Shown piece by piece: positions 27,015 to 36,270 of a stretch of DNA of 64,000 bases; positions within the stretch are counted from its first letter, which is position 1, and every line of letters begins with the position of its first letter. Position numbers and translations under genes: made by a program. The notes beneath the pieces are model-generated. The model did no database searches. It worked only from the letters and a program-made list of their open reading frames with translations, and was not told the DNA's origin. Origin of the DNA: Arthrobacter alpinus (lineage in GTDB: Bacteria; Actinomycetota; Actinomycetes; Actinomycetales; Micrococcaceae); assembly GCF_001445575.1 (NCBI RefSeq), contig NZ_CP013200.1, forward strand, positions 1,302,001-1,366,000. Direction: 5' to 3'.

Positions 27015-27941
27015 TTAGTGTTCTTTCCGGTTCATGATGCGCAGCTGAACCACGGCAACAACAACGATCAGGGCGAAGAAGAGGTAGGAGATCGCCGAGG
27101 CGTAGCCCAAGCGGTACCCGCTGAATCCGACGTCGTAAATGTATTCAAGGACCGATCGGGTACTTCCGCGCGGACCGCCGGAGGTCAGCAAGTAGATCTG
27201 CTCGAAGACCTTCAACGAGGCCAGGATCTGCAACATGACGATCATGACGGTGGTCTTATTGACCATGGGGACAATGATGGACACCAGACGGCGCCAGGGC
27301 CCGGCACCGTCCAGCTGGGCCGCTTCAAAGACATGGTCGGGAATGTTTTGGAGGGCCGAGAGGTACAGCAGGAAATTGAAGCCGACGGTCCACCAAATGG
27401 TCACCAAGACAATGGAGAACATGGCCACGCCCTGCTGATCAAGGAAGCCGATCTCGGCAAAACCCAGCTGCGTCAGAATGCTGTTGATGAGCCCAAATCC
27501 GGGCTGGAACATCCACTGCCATAACGCTGCGACGACGGATACGGGCAGCAGGTAAGGGGTGAAAAAACTCATGCGCCACAGCCACTGTCCCGGTAGACCC
27601 ACGTAAACCAGGTACGCCATGACGAAGGACAAAACGACCAGTGGTGCGGCTGTGGCGATGGTAAAGACGGCGGTGTTCCACAATGACTGCCAGACTGCGG
27701 CGTCGCCCAGTGCCTCGGCATAGTTGGACAGGCCGGTGAAACCAGTTCCGGAACCTGTCAGGCTCTGATTGGTCAGGCTCATCCACAGCCCTGAAACGAT
27801 CGGCCACAACAAGAACAGGGCGAAAGCGATCAGGAACGGTACAACAAACCAGAAACCCGATCCTTTGCGAACCTTGGCAGGTGTTTTTTGTGTGATGGGG
27901 GGCGCAGCAGAAGGCGCCAATTCGGTTAGCACGGTGTTCAC
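27015..27941 (-). CDS. Sugar ABC importer permease, MalF type (second importer)
   Basis: About 308 residues from GTG 27941, eight bases after the binding-protein stop and preceded by AGAGGTG. Membrane helices begin with GFWFVVPFLIAFALFLLWPIVSG. The EAA loop reads HVFEAAQLDGAGPWRRLVSIIVPMV. An upstream in-frame reading to 28097 overlaps the binding-protein gene and is not used. Confidence 0.88.
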   Translation of the reverse strand: MNTVLTELAPSAAPPITQKTPAKVRKGSGFWFVVPFLIAFALFLLWPIVSGLWMSLTNQSLTGSGTGFTGLSNYAEALGDAAVWQSLWNTAVFTIATAAPLVVLSFVMAYLVYVGLPGQWLWRMSFFTPYLLPVSVVAALWQWMFQPGFGLINSILTQLGFAEIGFLDQQGVAMFSIVLVTIWWTVGFNFLLYLSALQNIPDHVFEAAQLDGAGPWRRLVSIIVPMVNKTTVMIVMLQILASLKVFEQIYLLTSGGPRGSTRSVLEYIYDVGFSGYRLGYASAISYLFFALIVVVAVVQLRIMNRKEH

Positions 27942-27949
27942 CTCTGGGT

Positions 27950-29341
27950 TCAGGTCGGGTTCGGGGCAGAGAGCATCTTGTTGATGATCTCCAGCATGGA
28001 GGAAACAGCTGCTGGGGGATCCAGTGTGCCTTGGAAGCAAGCCGAGATGGTTTGCGAGAGCTGGTTCTGGAAATCGGTGCCAGCGCCGCTGAACCATACT
28101 GGGGGGTCAAAGACCGGAGTGGTGCCGGCGGCAGCATAGTCAACCTGCGGATGCAGGTTCTGATATGCCGGGGTCTCCTGAACCGGAAGGAATGCCGGAA
28201 TGTGTCCAGCTTCGGCCCACTTCTGGCCTTGCTTGATGAGGCCGGCAACGAACTGGTGCGCCGTTCGCCGACGTTGCGGATCTTCGCTGACCTGGCGGGG
28301 CAAAACGTAGGAATGGGAATCGGCATAGTTCGCCGGCGTGCCGAACATGGTGGGCATCGGCATCGCGCCCAAGTTGGGGATGGCGCCCTTTAGGGCAGGC
28401 ATTTCCCAGGCCCCGGACAGGATCAGACCGGTGGTTCCGGAAGTGAAGTCGGCAATTCCGCCAGCATATGTCTGGTTCTTGAGCGCTATTTTTCCGTCCA
28501 TCATTTGCGTCAGGAACGTCAGGACTTCTGCGGCCTTGGCGGTGTCGAGGACGGCCGGAGAGCCCACCTCGATCGTGTAGCCACCGCCCGTTTGGGCATA
28601 CAAACCCCAGAACAGTCGCCAAGGCTGTGCGCTGTCCAACACATGACCGAAGGAAATTCCCTGTTTGCCGGTGACCTTGGCAAGCTTCCGGCCAACCTCC
28701 AGCATGCCTTCAGCAGAGGTGATGGAACTGATAGCGCCGCTGCTATCGAGCACGCCTGCCTTCTCGGCAATGTCCTTGTTATAGAAAACCACGAAGGGGT
28801 GGGTGTCTAGGGGGACGGCGAACAGCTGGCCCTCATAGTGGCAGTTCTTCCAGACCGCGGGGGCGAAGTCTTCCTCGCGCACGCCAAATTCTGCCAACAG
28901 CTCCAGATCGTAGGGTTCCAACAGCCCGCCCGGAGCAAACCCAGCCAAGCGTGAGAGGTGCATGATCGCGGTGTCGGGTGCCTTGCCGCTCGATGCTGCC
29001 ATGGCCAGCTTGGTGTAATACGGGGAGCCCCACGCCAGCGTGACGGGGCGGACATTGACAGCGCTTTCATTGCTGAAGTTGGCGATCATGCTGCGCATGC
29101 TGATGCCGTCGGATCCGGAGAACAGATCCCAGGTTTGTATGGATCCTTCAGCGGCCTGGCTGCTTCCGCCGCATGCGCTCAGGCCGCCGCCGAGGGCGAG
29201 GAAGCCAGCGGTGACGGCAAAGGACCGAAAGACGGATCTGCGGCTGAAGGTTGCGCCAGAAAGACTGTGGGGAAGATTGTCGGAGAGCCGCTTCGTTGCG
29301 GGCTCCGGCTCAGGGCTAGCCCTGGGGAGGTCGTGCTTCAT
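27950..29341 (-). CDS. Sugar ABC importer binding lipoprotein with Tat signal (second importer)
   Basis: A 463-residue family 1 solute-binding protein. After a 32-residue hydrophilic lead comes a twin-arginine signal (SRRSVFRSFAVTAGFLALGGGLSAC) ending in a lipobox, Cys at about residue 57; Tat-lipoproteins are common in actinobacteria. The mature protein has the GKAPDTAIMHLSRLAGFAPGGLLEPYD and PFVVFYNKDIAEKAG segments of the family. It heads the operon 25176-29341 and is controlled from the operator at 29400. Its cargo is probably the product of the GH2 enzyme encoded nearby. Confidence 0.88.
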   Translation of the reverse strand: MKHDLPRASPEPEPATKRLSDNLPHSLSGATFSRRSVFRSFAVTAGFLALGGGLSACGGSSQAAEGSIQTWDLFSGSDGISMRSMIANFSNESAVNVRPVTLAWGSPYYTKLAMAASSGKAPDTAIMHLSRLAGFAPGGLLEPYDLELLAEFGVREEDFAPAVWKNCHYEGQLFAVPLDTHPFVVFYNKDIAEKAGVLDSSGAISSITSAEGMLEVGRKLAKVTGKQGISFGHVLDSAQPWRLFWGLYAQTGGGYTIEVGSPAVLDTAKAAEVLTFLTQMMDGKIALKNQTYAGGIADFTSGTTGLILSGAWEMPALKGAIPNLGAMPMPTMFGTPANYADSHSYVLPRQVSEDPQRRRTAHQFVAGLIKQGQKWAEAGHIPAFLPVQETPAYQNLHPQVDYAAAGTTPVFDPPVWFSGAGTDFQNQLSQTISACFQGTLDPPAAVSSMLEIINKMLSAPNPT

Positions 29342-29399
29342 CGATCATTCCTGCCCGACGTAAGGATCGCTTCGCACGCCCACAACGCCATTGGTGAAC

Positions 29400-29443
29400 T
29401 TCTAACGTTAGAAAGAATCCCCTGTGACGATAGTATTTGTCAA
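29400..29443 (-). promoter_or_regulatory. Promoter and perfect LacI-type operator of the second importer
   Basis: TTCTAACGTTAGAA (29400-29413) is a perfect 14-bp palindrome. On the minus strand a TTGACA -35 box (29443-29438) and GATTCT -10 box (29419-29414), 18 bases apart, lie just before it, so the operator covers the transcription start. A related sequence, TTCTAACGTTGCAA, precedes the GH2 gene at 30691. The regulator is most likely the LacI protein encoded at 29509. Confidence 0.75.
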
Positions 29444-29508
29444 GGGCATTCTATAAATGGTGCATTTAGCCCATACAAGCAGCCCATACGAGCAGAGGGT
29501 GGAAGATC

Positions 29509-30606
29509 ATGGAGCCAGCGAAAGCAGGTCAAGAGCCGCTAGTTCTGGCGGAATTGGCCGTTCGTGGCGTCCGGATGGACGGCGTAGTCGCTGCGGCCAA
29601 ACCAAAGCGCGTCGGGGTCAAGGAAGTTGCCAGTCTGGCAGGGGTGTCCTGGAAAACGGTCTCCAACGTTGTCAATGACAGGCCTCATGTGCGCCCTGCC
29701 ATGCGCGAAAAGGTATTGGCCGCAATTGCCGAACTCGGGTACCGGCCCAATCTTGCCGGACGCCAGCTGCGTCAAGGATCTTCGATGACGATTGTGTTGG
29801 CGATCCCAGAAATTACCTCGCCCTACTTTGGGAAACTTGCTGAACACGTCATCACCAGTGCCGAATCACGCGGCTATACGGTGTTGATCGAAGCCTACGG
29901 AGAAGAGACGGCCAGAGAAGGGCGAGTGTTAGACGGCTATCAAAACCGGCTGATCGACGGCATCATATACAGCGCGCAAAACGTTGACCCAGAGGCCGTG
30001 AAGGCGCGGACCGACCCGACACCCATGGTGCTTTTGGGCGAGCGCGTCCTTGACTCCGGCCTGCCACACATTGCCATTAACAACAACCGTTCCGCCCGGG
30101 AGTTAGTGAGTCATCTAGCTTCGCGCGGCCGGACGCGGCTGGCGTTTCTGGGTGACCGTCCAGGCGTCGGAGAGAGCGCTGCAGGCCTGCGATTGGCGGG
30201 TTTCCAGGATGGATTGCTTGAAAATGGGCTCGCCTTCGATGAACGTCTGGTTATGGGTGTTCAACGGTATTCCCGTGACGAAGGCGAGATGGCGGCGTTG
30301 CGTCTGCTCAATTCCGGACTGCCGTTTGATGCCGTGGTCTGCGGCAGCGATATTCTCTCGGTGGGGGTGTTGCGGGCATTTAGGCGCCGTGGCATCCGGG
30401 TACCGCAAGACGTCTCAATCGTTGGCTGGGACGACATCCCCGAGGCTGAGTATGGGGCCCCGTCACTCACGAGCATCTCCCCGGACATTGCGGCCTTGGC
30501 GGAGGCGTCACTTGAGCAGCTGCTGGCTCTCATAGACGGCCGCGAGCTGGAGAACGTCGAGATGGAAATTGGCTACTCCCTGAAAGTCCGCGAATCTAGC
30601 TTTTAG
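29509..30606 (+). CDS. LacI-family regulator of the importer/GH2 cluster
   Basis: A 365-residue protein with the LacI helix-turn-helix at about residues 36-60 (VKEVASLAGVSWKTVSNVVNDRPHV), hinge PNLAGRQLRQG, then the sugar-sensing domain ending GWDDIPEAEYGAPSLTSISPD. The start ATG 29509 has GGTGGAAG upstream; ATG 29575 would give the more usual N-terminus. It lies between the divergent importer operon and the GH2 gene, both preceded by TTCTAACGTT sequences, so it likely represses both and itself. Confidence 0.9.
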   Translation: MEPAKAGQEPLVLAELAVRGVRMDGVVAAAKPKRVGVKEVASLAGVSWKTVSNVVNDRPHVRPAMREKVLAAIAELGYRPNLAGRQLRQGSSMTIVLAIPEITSPYFGKLAEHVITSAESRGYTVLIEAYGEETAREGRVLDGYQNRLIDGIIYSAQNVDPEAVKARTDPTPMVLLGERVLDSGLPHIAINNNRSARELVSHLASRGRTRLAFLGDRPGVGESAAGLRLAGFQDGLLENGLAFDERLVMGVQRYSRDEGEMAALRLLNSGLPFDAVVCGSDILSVGVLRAFRRRGIRVPQDVSIVGWDDIPEAEYGAPSLTSISPDIAALAEASLEQLLALIDGRELENVEMEIGYSLKVRESSF

Positions 30607-30690
30607 GGGTGGGGTGTGACGCGGATTCGGTGACTGCACCCGGTGTTGCTCACTATCGCTGTTGGTCTTCCGCTCAGCCCCGGACTGCGT

Positions 30691-30735
30691 TTCTAACGTT
30701 GCAAATTGACTCATGATGCGGTTCACTGGACTAAT
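30691..30735 (+). promoter_or_regulatory. GH2 promoter with operator-like sequence
   Basis: TTCTAACGTTGCAA (30691-30704) matches the perfect operator at 29400 in the left arm and centre. It is followed by TTGACT (30706-30711) and, 18 bases later, ACTAAT (30730-30735). The site lies directly upstream of the -35 box. Confidence 0.55.
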
Positions 30736-30765
30736 CATTTAGTTTCGACCTTGAAGGACTAGACC

Positions 30766-32693
30766 GTGACAGACCAAAATGCATTGGCCACAGCACTGCC
30801 CAAGCCCGAACATCCGCGCCCGCAGCTGGTCCGCGAGAACTGGGTCAATTTGAATGGTGCATGGGGTTTTGAGATCGACGCGGGGGACTCGGGGCTGGAG
30901 CGAGGGCTGCGTACCCGTGAGCTCGGTTCAGAGATCCTGGTGCCCTTTGCCCCGGAAACGAAGCTTTCCGGCGTCGAGCATGTGGACTTCATGGAGGCCG
31001 TTTGGTACCGGCGCACAGTAATCATCCCGGCCGAGTGGGCCGGCAAGCGCGCAATTTTGCACTTTGGCGCCGTCGACCATGACACCACTGTGTGGGTCAA
31101 CGATGTCGAAGTGGCGCGTCACCGTGGCGGCTTCACACCTTTCAGCGCCGATCTGCACGGCGTGGCCGAAGCTGGGACCGAGGCCACCATTGTGGTCCGG
31201 GCACGGGATTCTCGGCACGAGATGCAGGCCCGCGGCAAGCAGGCCACCTGGTACAACAACACTCACTGCCAGTACACCCGCACCACGGGCATTTGGCAGA
31301 CGGTGTGGATGGAGGCCGTGCCCGAGGTTCACATCCGGCGTCTGCGCATGACCCCTAACTTGGCCACTTCGAGCCTCACCGTAGAAGTTCCGCTGAGCCA
31401 AAACCGGGCTGGCCACGTGGTGCAGGTGGTGCTCGGTGGCGAGGACGGCTTCGAACTCACCGCCCTCTCGGCGGCGGACCTTGATCTAGCGCCGTCGGTG
31501 CATCTGGCTATTCCTGCAGGCAATCTGCGTCCCTGGTCAGTTGAAGACCCATATCTCTATGATCTTGAAGTGAACATCCTGGACCGGGACGGGGTCGTAG
31601 TGGACCATGTCCAAAGCTACGCCGCCGTTCGATCGGTCGCACTGGATGGAAAAACAGTCCGCATCAACGGCAAAGCCGTCTTCCAGAGACTGATTCTGGA
31701 CCAGGGCTACTGGCCTGATTCGCTGATGACATCACCGGATGACGCAGCATTGGTTCGGGACATTGAGCTGTCCATGTCCGCAGGATTCAACGGCGCACGC
31801 CTGCACGAGAAGGTGTTCGAGGAACGATTCCTTTTCCACGCAGACCGCATGGGGTACTTGGTGTGGGGCGAATTTGGTGACTGGGGTGTCTCCGGTGCGG
31901 GAACCGTTGGCCACAACCAGGCACCGAGCTCCAGCTTTGTGGCGCAATGGTTGGAGGCACTGCAGCGGGACTTCAACCACCCATCCATCATTGGCTGGTG
32001 CCCGTTGAACGAGACCCACCAAGTGCTCCATGACCGCATCACTGTCTTGGATGACGTCACGCACGCCATGTATTTGGCCACGAAACTGGCCGATCCCACC
32101 CGCCCGGTCATTGACGCTTCAGGTTACGCGCACAGGGTTCGCCAAGCGGACATCTACGATTCCCACTCTTACGAGCAGAATCCAGAAAAGTTCCGTCTGG
32201 AGCAGGCGGGTCTTGCCGATGACAAGCCGTACTTAAACCTCAGTTTCCAGAAGGAAACTGTCTCCATTCCCTACGCCGGTCAACCCTTCTTTGTCTCCGA
32301 ATTCGGTGGTATCTGGTGGAATGAGGAGGAAGCCGCGCGAGCAGCGCAGAATGCGGCGGCCAATGCAGCGGCAGCAATTTCCTACGGTGATCGGGAAGGC
32401 GACCTGCAAACAGGAGTGCATGTGGCTGGCGCAGACTTGGCAGAATCGTGGGTTATGGCGAACGCGTCGCCAATGTTGAGCAATTCCACGCCAGGTTCAA
32501 GGGACTCTGCGATGTCCTGCTCGATGATCCAAACATGTTTGGCTACTGCTACACACAGCTGACGGACGTGTTCCAGGAGAAGAACGGTCTGTTCAACTTC
32601 GATCGAAGCACCAAGCTCGACGTCGAACGGTTACGTTCGGTGCAGGCGCGGCCGGCCGCCATTGAATTACTGGATGCAAGCCTGGTCAAGTAA
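30766..32693 (+). CDS. GH2 family glycosidase, apparent frameshift near the C-terminus
   Basis: A cytoplasmic-looking glycoside hydrolase family 2 enzyme (no signal peptide) of about 643 residues once corrected. It has the N-terminal jelly-roll (ENWVNLNGAWGFEID, FMEAVWYRRTVIIPAEW), an Ig-like middle, and the barrel. The acid/base is E416 in GWCPLNETHQ; the nucleophile is E512 in FVSEFGGIWW. The first frame ends at 32562 with a nonsense tail; WGYGERVANVEQFHARFKG continues in another frame. One extra G in the GGG run at 32450-32452 joins them. Family members are beta-galactosidases, -glucuronidases, -mannosidases and arabinosidases; the specificity is open. Start GTG 30766 follows GAAGGA. Confidence 0.85.
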
Positions 32694-32737
32694 CCCATAA
32701 AGGTTTCGTGCCCAGTTTTGTGGGTACTGAAACAACA

Positions 32738-32778
32738 CTTTCGCCCACGGCCCACAGAAACGAGGTCGTGGGCGAAAG
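32738..32778. terminator. Hairpin between GH2 and the GAP-family gene
   Basis: CTTTCGCCCACG (32738-32749) pairs perfectly with CGTGGGCGAAAG (32767-32778) around a 17-base loop; CGTTCTTT follows on the plus strand. It lies between convergent genes and probably ends both transcripts. Confidence 0.75.
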
Positions 32779-32807
32779 CGTTCTTTGATGGATGAATTCC
32801 AGATTTA

Positions 32808-33476
32808 CTAGAAGCTGCCGATTCCGTTGCCGATCAGGATGAACCCGAACACAACGAGCAGCAGGCCGGTCATGACCGAATGGTTCACCTGCAGCCACTC
32901 CATGACGGCGCGCAGCGGTACAGCCACCTTCCGCGGCGCAAAGAGGTAGGCCGTAACGGGCACCAGCACCGTCAAGGAGGCCAGCACGATGTACGCGAGC
33001 ATGGCCCAAAATTCGGCACCCGGCTCCAGGGCAGCGGCACCGATGGCGACACCCGCTGCGGCAGTAATGGCAAAGTTCTTGGGGTTGGCGGCCGAGAGAG
33101 TCAGCCCCATGACCGCGCTCCGCCCTGGTGAGTAGCTGCTGGCGGAGGCCATCCAGCGGGGGAGGGGCCCGGCGTCGTTCTTCACAAAGCGCTTGGTGAA
33201 CTTCCGTGCTGCCATGACCAGCAGGAAGACGCCGAGGATGATCCGCAGGACACCCGCCACCGGGCCCGGGTCGGAGCCGGTGCCGTCAAGGAGGTCAATG
33301 GCGAAGGTTAGGACGGCGACGATCACCGCCAGCCCCGCCACCCAGCCGCCCAGGAACGCCAAGCCGTTGGCGCGCGGGCGGACCGATCCAAGAAGTAGCA
33401 CAATCATGATGACGGGAAACGGGCTCAGAGCCACGCCCAAGCTGAGAGGGAGGATACTTCCTATGACGTCGTTCAT
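32808..33476 (-). CDS. GAP-family (Sap/LysE-like) membrane protein
   Basis: About 222 residues with six hydrophobic segments. It opens LPLSLGVALSPFPVIMIVLLLGS, the typical Pro-rich first helix of the GAP/sulfolipid-addressing family of LysE-related exporters, and has GLTLSAANPKNFAITAAAG in the middle. Mycobacterial relatives help move glycolipids to the surface; the substrate here is unknown. The ATG at 33476 with GGAAAG upstream is preferred over a frame to 33536. Confidence 0.82.
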   Translation of the reverse strand: MNDVIGSILPLSLGVALSPFPVIMIVLLLGSVRPRANGLAFLGGWVAGLAVIVAVLTFAIDLLDGTGSDPGPVAGVLRIILGVFLLVMAARKFTKRFVKNDAGPLPRWMASASSYSPGRSAVMGLTLSAANPKNFAITAAAGVAIGAAALEPGAEFWAMLAYIVLASLTVLVPVTAYLFAPRKVAVPLRAVMEWLQVNHSVMTGLLLVVFGFILIGNGIGSF

Positions 33477-33621
33477 GGCGGCTTTCCGTGGTCCAGTGTG
33501 GTGCCCAAAGTATTTCACAGGACGGAGGGGCGCCATGGCATGGGGAGTAGTCCCCGTCGACCAGTGAGGTGACTGGATATAAGGTTAAAAGTAATCGCAT
33601 GAAAGTCAACATTGGGTGGAG

Positions 33622-33729
33622 ATGATGGTGGAATTTCTTAGGGCCGATATTGACGATCTCCGAGCGTTTGCGGCAGATCTGTCCGTGGCCACTGACAAGA
33701 TTTTGCACGCCAGCATTGTTGCCAAATGA
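33622..33729 (+). CDS. 35-residue ORF translationally coupled to a lipoprotein gene
   Basis: ATG 33622 follows GGTGGAG (33615-33620) and the TGA overlaps the next gene's ATG (ATGA). The short product (MMVEFLRADIDDLRAFAADL near the start, then SVATDKILHASIVAK) is predicted helical and looks like the first helix of a WXG100-like protein. It may be a truncated remnant or a genuine small protein. The good ribosome binding site and stop-start overlap are the main evidence. Confidence 0.5.
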   Translation: MMVEFLRADIDDLRAFAADLSVATDKILHASIVAK

Positions 33730-34159
33730 ATACCCGGTCCACCGTATATTCAATCCTCGCCACACTCCTGCTGGCCCTGCCCTTGGTGTCAGCCTGCAGC
33801 GCTGTTCCCGGGCCAGAACCCACCACCACAAAGGACTCCACCATGAGTACTGACCAAACCTGCGCCGGAACCGGTCAATATAAGGTCATTACATCCGCCG
33901 TGGGGCCGTTTCCCGGTTTTCCCCAGTCGTCTCTGGGGGCTGGATACACTCCTGAGATGGGACTCGTGGGAACCAAAGCTGATGCCGATGTGCCCACCGT
34001 CAGCGTCATGGTGTGGGCGGTTGAGCCCAAACCGTCCGTCGATGAAACGTTCAGGAACCTGGCACTTGGGGATGAATTGTCTTTCAGGGGTACACGATGA
34101 AGGTGACCTCAATTTGCTCCGACAACGCCCATTTCGATCTGGTGTCCCAAGCTGAATAG
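33726..34159 (+). CDS. Small secreted lipoprotein of unknown function, apparent frameshift
   Basis: The signal peptide (MNTRSTVYSILATLLLALPLVSAC) ends in a lipobox, Cys at residue 24. A Pro/Thr-rich linker and a small domain follow, including VPTVSVMVWAVEPKPSVDETF. The given frame ends at 34100 with SFRGTR. One extra G in the GGGG run at 34087-34090 extends it as FRGYTMKVTSICSDNAHFDLVSQAE to 34159, a far more natural end. The product would be anchored outside the membrane. Not recognised as a named family. Confidence 0.65.
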
Positions 34160-34164
34160 TAAGT

Positions 34165-34210
34165 ACGACGGCGGCTGGAGCGTTGGCGCCAACTCGCCAG
34201 CCGCCGTCGT
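34165..34210. terminator. Hairpin between the lipoprotein gene and ddh
   Basis: ACGACGGCGGCTGG (34165-34178) pairs perfectly with CCAGCCGCCGTCGT (34197-34210). The 18-base loop itself contains the palindrome GTTGGCGCCAAC. It lies between convergent genes; the following U content is weak. Confidence 0.65.
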
Positions 34211-34217
34211 GGTTCAG

Positions 34218-35204
34218 TTAGAGCAGTTCTTTGCGCAGCTCTGCAGCCGACTTGGGGGAGAGTAGTCCGGGGGCCACGTCGAACACGGTTTTGGCGCCGA
34301 ACTGGCCCGTAGCGTTCATGCGGTGCACGGCGCGGGCGTAGGCCACCAGCACGCTGGAGGTGAATTCCGGGTTGCTCTCCAGCGCTAGGGAATACTCGAT
34401 GACCTGAGAGTGCCCGTCCGTGGTGTTCCCGCTGCGAATGACAAAACCGCCGTGCGGCATGGCTGCGTGATCGCGGGTCAATTCCTCGGCTGTAATGACG
34501 TGGACGGTGGTGTGGTACTGGTCAAAGTAGTGCGGCATGCCCACGATCTCGGCGCGCACGGCATCCTCGGAAGCGCCGTCTTCGAGCACCACGAAGCACT
34601 CGCGCGTGTGCTTCTGGCGTGTGGTCAGCTCGGGGCGCGAGCCGCTACGGACCTGATCAATGGCGGTCTGGGACGGCAGCGTGTACTGCACGCCGCCAGC
34701 AACCCCATCCACGCGACGGATAGCGTCCGAGTGGCCCTGGCTCAGCCCGCGGCCCCAGAACGTGTAGGTGTCGCCGTCGGGCAGGAGCGCCTCGCCGTAA
34801 ACACGGTTGATGGAGAACATTCCAGGGTCCCAACCAGCGGAAATCAGCGCGGTCTTGTTGTTGGCTTGCGCGGGCGCATCCACGGCGGCGAAGTACTCCG
34901 GGATGCGTGCGTGAGTGTCGAAACTGTCCACTGTATTAAACAGTGCAGCCAATGCAGGGCCCTGCTCTGGCAGGTCCGACTTTGAGCCGCCGCACAGGAT
35001 GAGCACGTCAACCTGATCTGCATGGCTATCCAGATCATCCATGGAGAACACTTGCGCTCCGGCATTGAGTGGCGTCAGCTCAGAGGGGTTGCGGCGGGTG
35101 TAAATGCCCACAAGCTCCATGTCCGCGTTCTTGGCAATGGCTGCCTCGACTCCGCGGCCCAAGTTTCCGTAGCCTGCAATTCCAAGGCGAATTGTCGCGC
35201 TCAT
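34218..35204 (-). CDS. ddh: Meso-diaminopimelate D-dehydrogenase
   Basis: About 328 residues. The enzyme makes meso-diaminopimelate in one NADPH-dependent step from tetrahydrodipicolinate and ammonia, feeding lysine and peptidoglycan. It tracks Corynebacterium glutamicum Ddh: RLGIAGYGNLGRGVE (Rossmann motif), LILCGGSKSDLPEQ, SAGWDPGMFSINRVYGEALLP, FWGRGLSQGHSDAIRR, QYTLPSQ, KHTRECFVV and MPHGGFVI are all present. The ATG at 35204 matches the family start; an upstream frame to 35261 is not supported. The gene stands alone. Confidence 0.94.
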   Translation of the reverse strand: MSATIRLGIAGYGNLGRGVEAAIAKNADMELVGIYTRRNPSELTPLNAGAQVFSMDDLDSHADQVDVLILCGGSKSDLPEQGPALAALFNTVDSFDTHARIPEYFAAVDAPAQANNKTALISAGWDPGMFSINRVYGEALLPDGDTYTFWGRGLSQGHSDAIRRVDGVAGGVQYTLPSQTAIDQVRSGSRPELTTRQKHTRECFVVLEDGASEDAVRAEIVGMPHYFDQYHTTVHVITAEELTRDHAAMPHGGFVIRSGNTTDGHSQVIEYSLALESNPEFTSSVLVAYARAVHRMNATGQFGAKTVFDVAPGLLSPKSAAELRKELL

Positions 35205-35310
35205 GTGTTCTCCATCCAATGGTCGATCGACAGTAGCCCGCAACGCGGCTGCTGTCTCCAACCCACTACGGTACCGTCTGCCACCGCAACGCTGAATAAG
35301 GAAGTGACCG

Positions 35311-36057
35311 CTAAGGCCGAATGAGCTGCTGTTCCAAGAACTCTAAGGTCAAACTCCAGGCGGCGAGTGCTGGTCCTTCTCGGTAAACAGTGGGATTGGT
35401 GTCATTGAAGAAGGCATGTCCAGCCTCCGGGAAAACCGTGGGGCGGAAGTCGATGTTGGCATCCTGCATCTTGGTGGTGAGATCCGGCAGAGCATCCATG
35501 AGCGCGGTGTCGTTCGCCCCGTAGAAAGCTAGGATTGGGCAACTTATGCTGGCGAGGTCTTCGGGCGAGTAATTGGCATGGCCATAGAACGGGACTGCCG
35601 CTGCGAGTCGAGGCTCCGCCGCCGCCAAAGAGAATGCGTAGGTCCCGCCAAAACAGAATCCCACCACGGCCGTCCGGTCCGTGCCCTCTGATGTTGCGTT
35701 CAAATAGTCAAAGACAACTGCAACGCCTGCTTTCGTCCTTGCAGCCATTTCCGGGGAATTCATGGGTGCGGTGGCAGCCCGGATGAGCGGCTGCACCTCC
35801 GCCTGGGCCGCAGGATCCGCGCGGCGTTCACCCAATTCCGCTAGCAGCACAGCGTCTAGGCCCGCCAAGCCCATCAGATCCGGGGCCACAGCGAGGTAGC
35901 CAGCAGCGGCAAATCTGTCCGCAATGTCCCTCGTGTGCGGATTCAGCCCCCAAATCTCATGAATCACTAGCACCGCGCCCCGAGCCTGGCCCTGAGGTTC
36001 CGAACGGTACCCCTGAAACGCTTGACCCGCGGCCTCAAAATCAATCATTGTTCCCAT
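35311..36057 (-). CDS. Dienelactone hydrolase family protein
   Basis: A cytoplasmic alpha/beta hydrolase of 248 residues. The triad is visible as Cys in VGFCFGG (about residue 135), Asp in YGANDTALM and His in AGHAFFND. The family opens dienelactones in chlorocatechol and related aromatic breakdown, but many members act on other esters. No aromatic pathway genes are nearby, so the true substrate is unknown. The start may be the fourth-codon ATG (MIDFEAAG). Confidence 0.88.
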   Translation of the reverse strand: MGTMIDFEAAGQAFQGYRSEPQGQARGAVLVIHEIWGLNPHTRDIADRFAAAGYLAVAPDLMGLAGLDAVLLAELGERRADPAAQAEVQPLIRAATAPMNSPEMAARTKAGVAVVFDYLNATSEGTDRTAVVGFCFGGTYAFSLAAAEPRLAAAVPFYGHANYSPEDLASISCPILAFYGANDTALMDALPDLTTKMQDANIDFRPTVFPEAGHAFFNDTNPTVYREGPALAAWSLTLEFLEQQLIRP

Positions 36058-36142
36058 GCCCTAAGACTTGCACGCCTTGAGGTGAGGTGCCAGAGGTAAA
36101 TTCTGCAGCCAAGTGCAAGGTGGGGTTGGGTACGGAGGGCGA

Positions 36143-36185
36143 GTGCCGCCGTCGTACTTCTAAAGAGAAGGTGCGACGGCGGCAC
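36143..36185. other. Strong hairpin in a divergent intergenic region
   Basis: GTGCCGCCGTCG (36143-36154) pairs perfectly with CGACGGCGGCAC (36174-36185), and the loop contains a second small stem (CTTCT-AAAG-AGAAG). It lies between divergent genes, upstream of a possible ABC-F -10 box (TAAACT, 36214-36219), so it is not an ordinary gene-end terminator. No U-run follows. Confidence 0.55.
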
Positions 36186-36270
36186 CCGCCACCGCGGCCA
36201 CCTCACCTGCCGGTAAACTGGGCGTGGGTGTTTTCCGTGCCCCATCTCCCGCAACAAAAGGACCACACCC

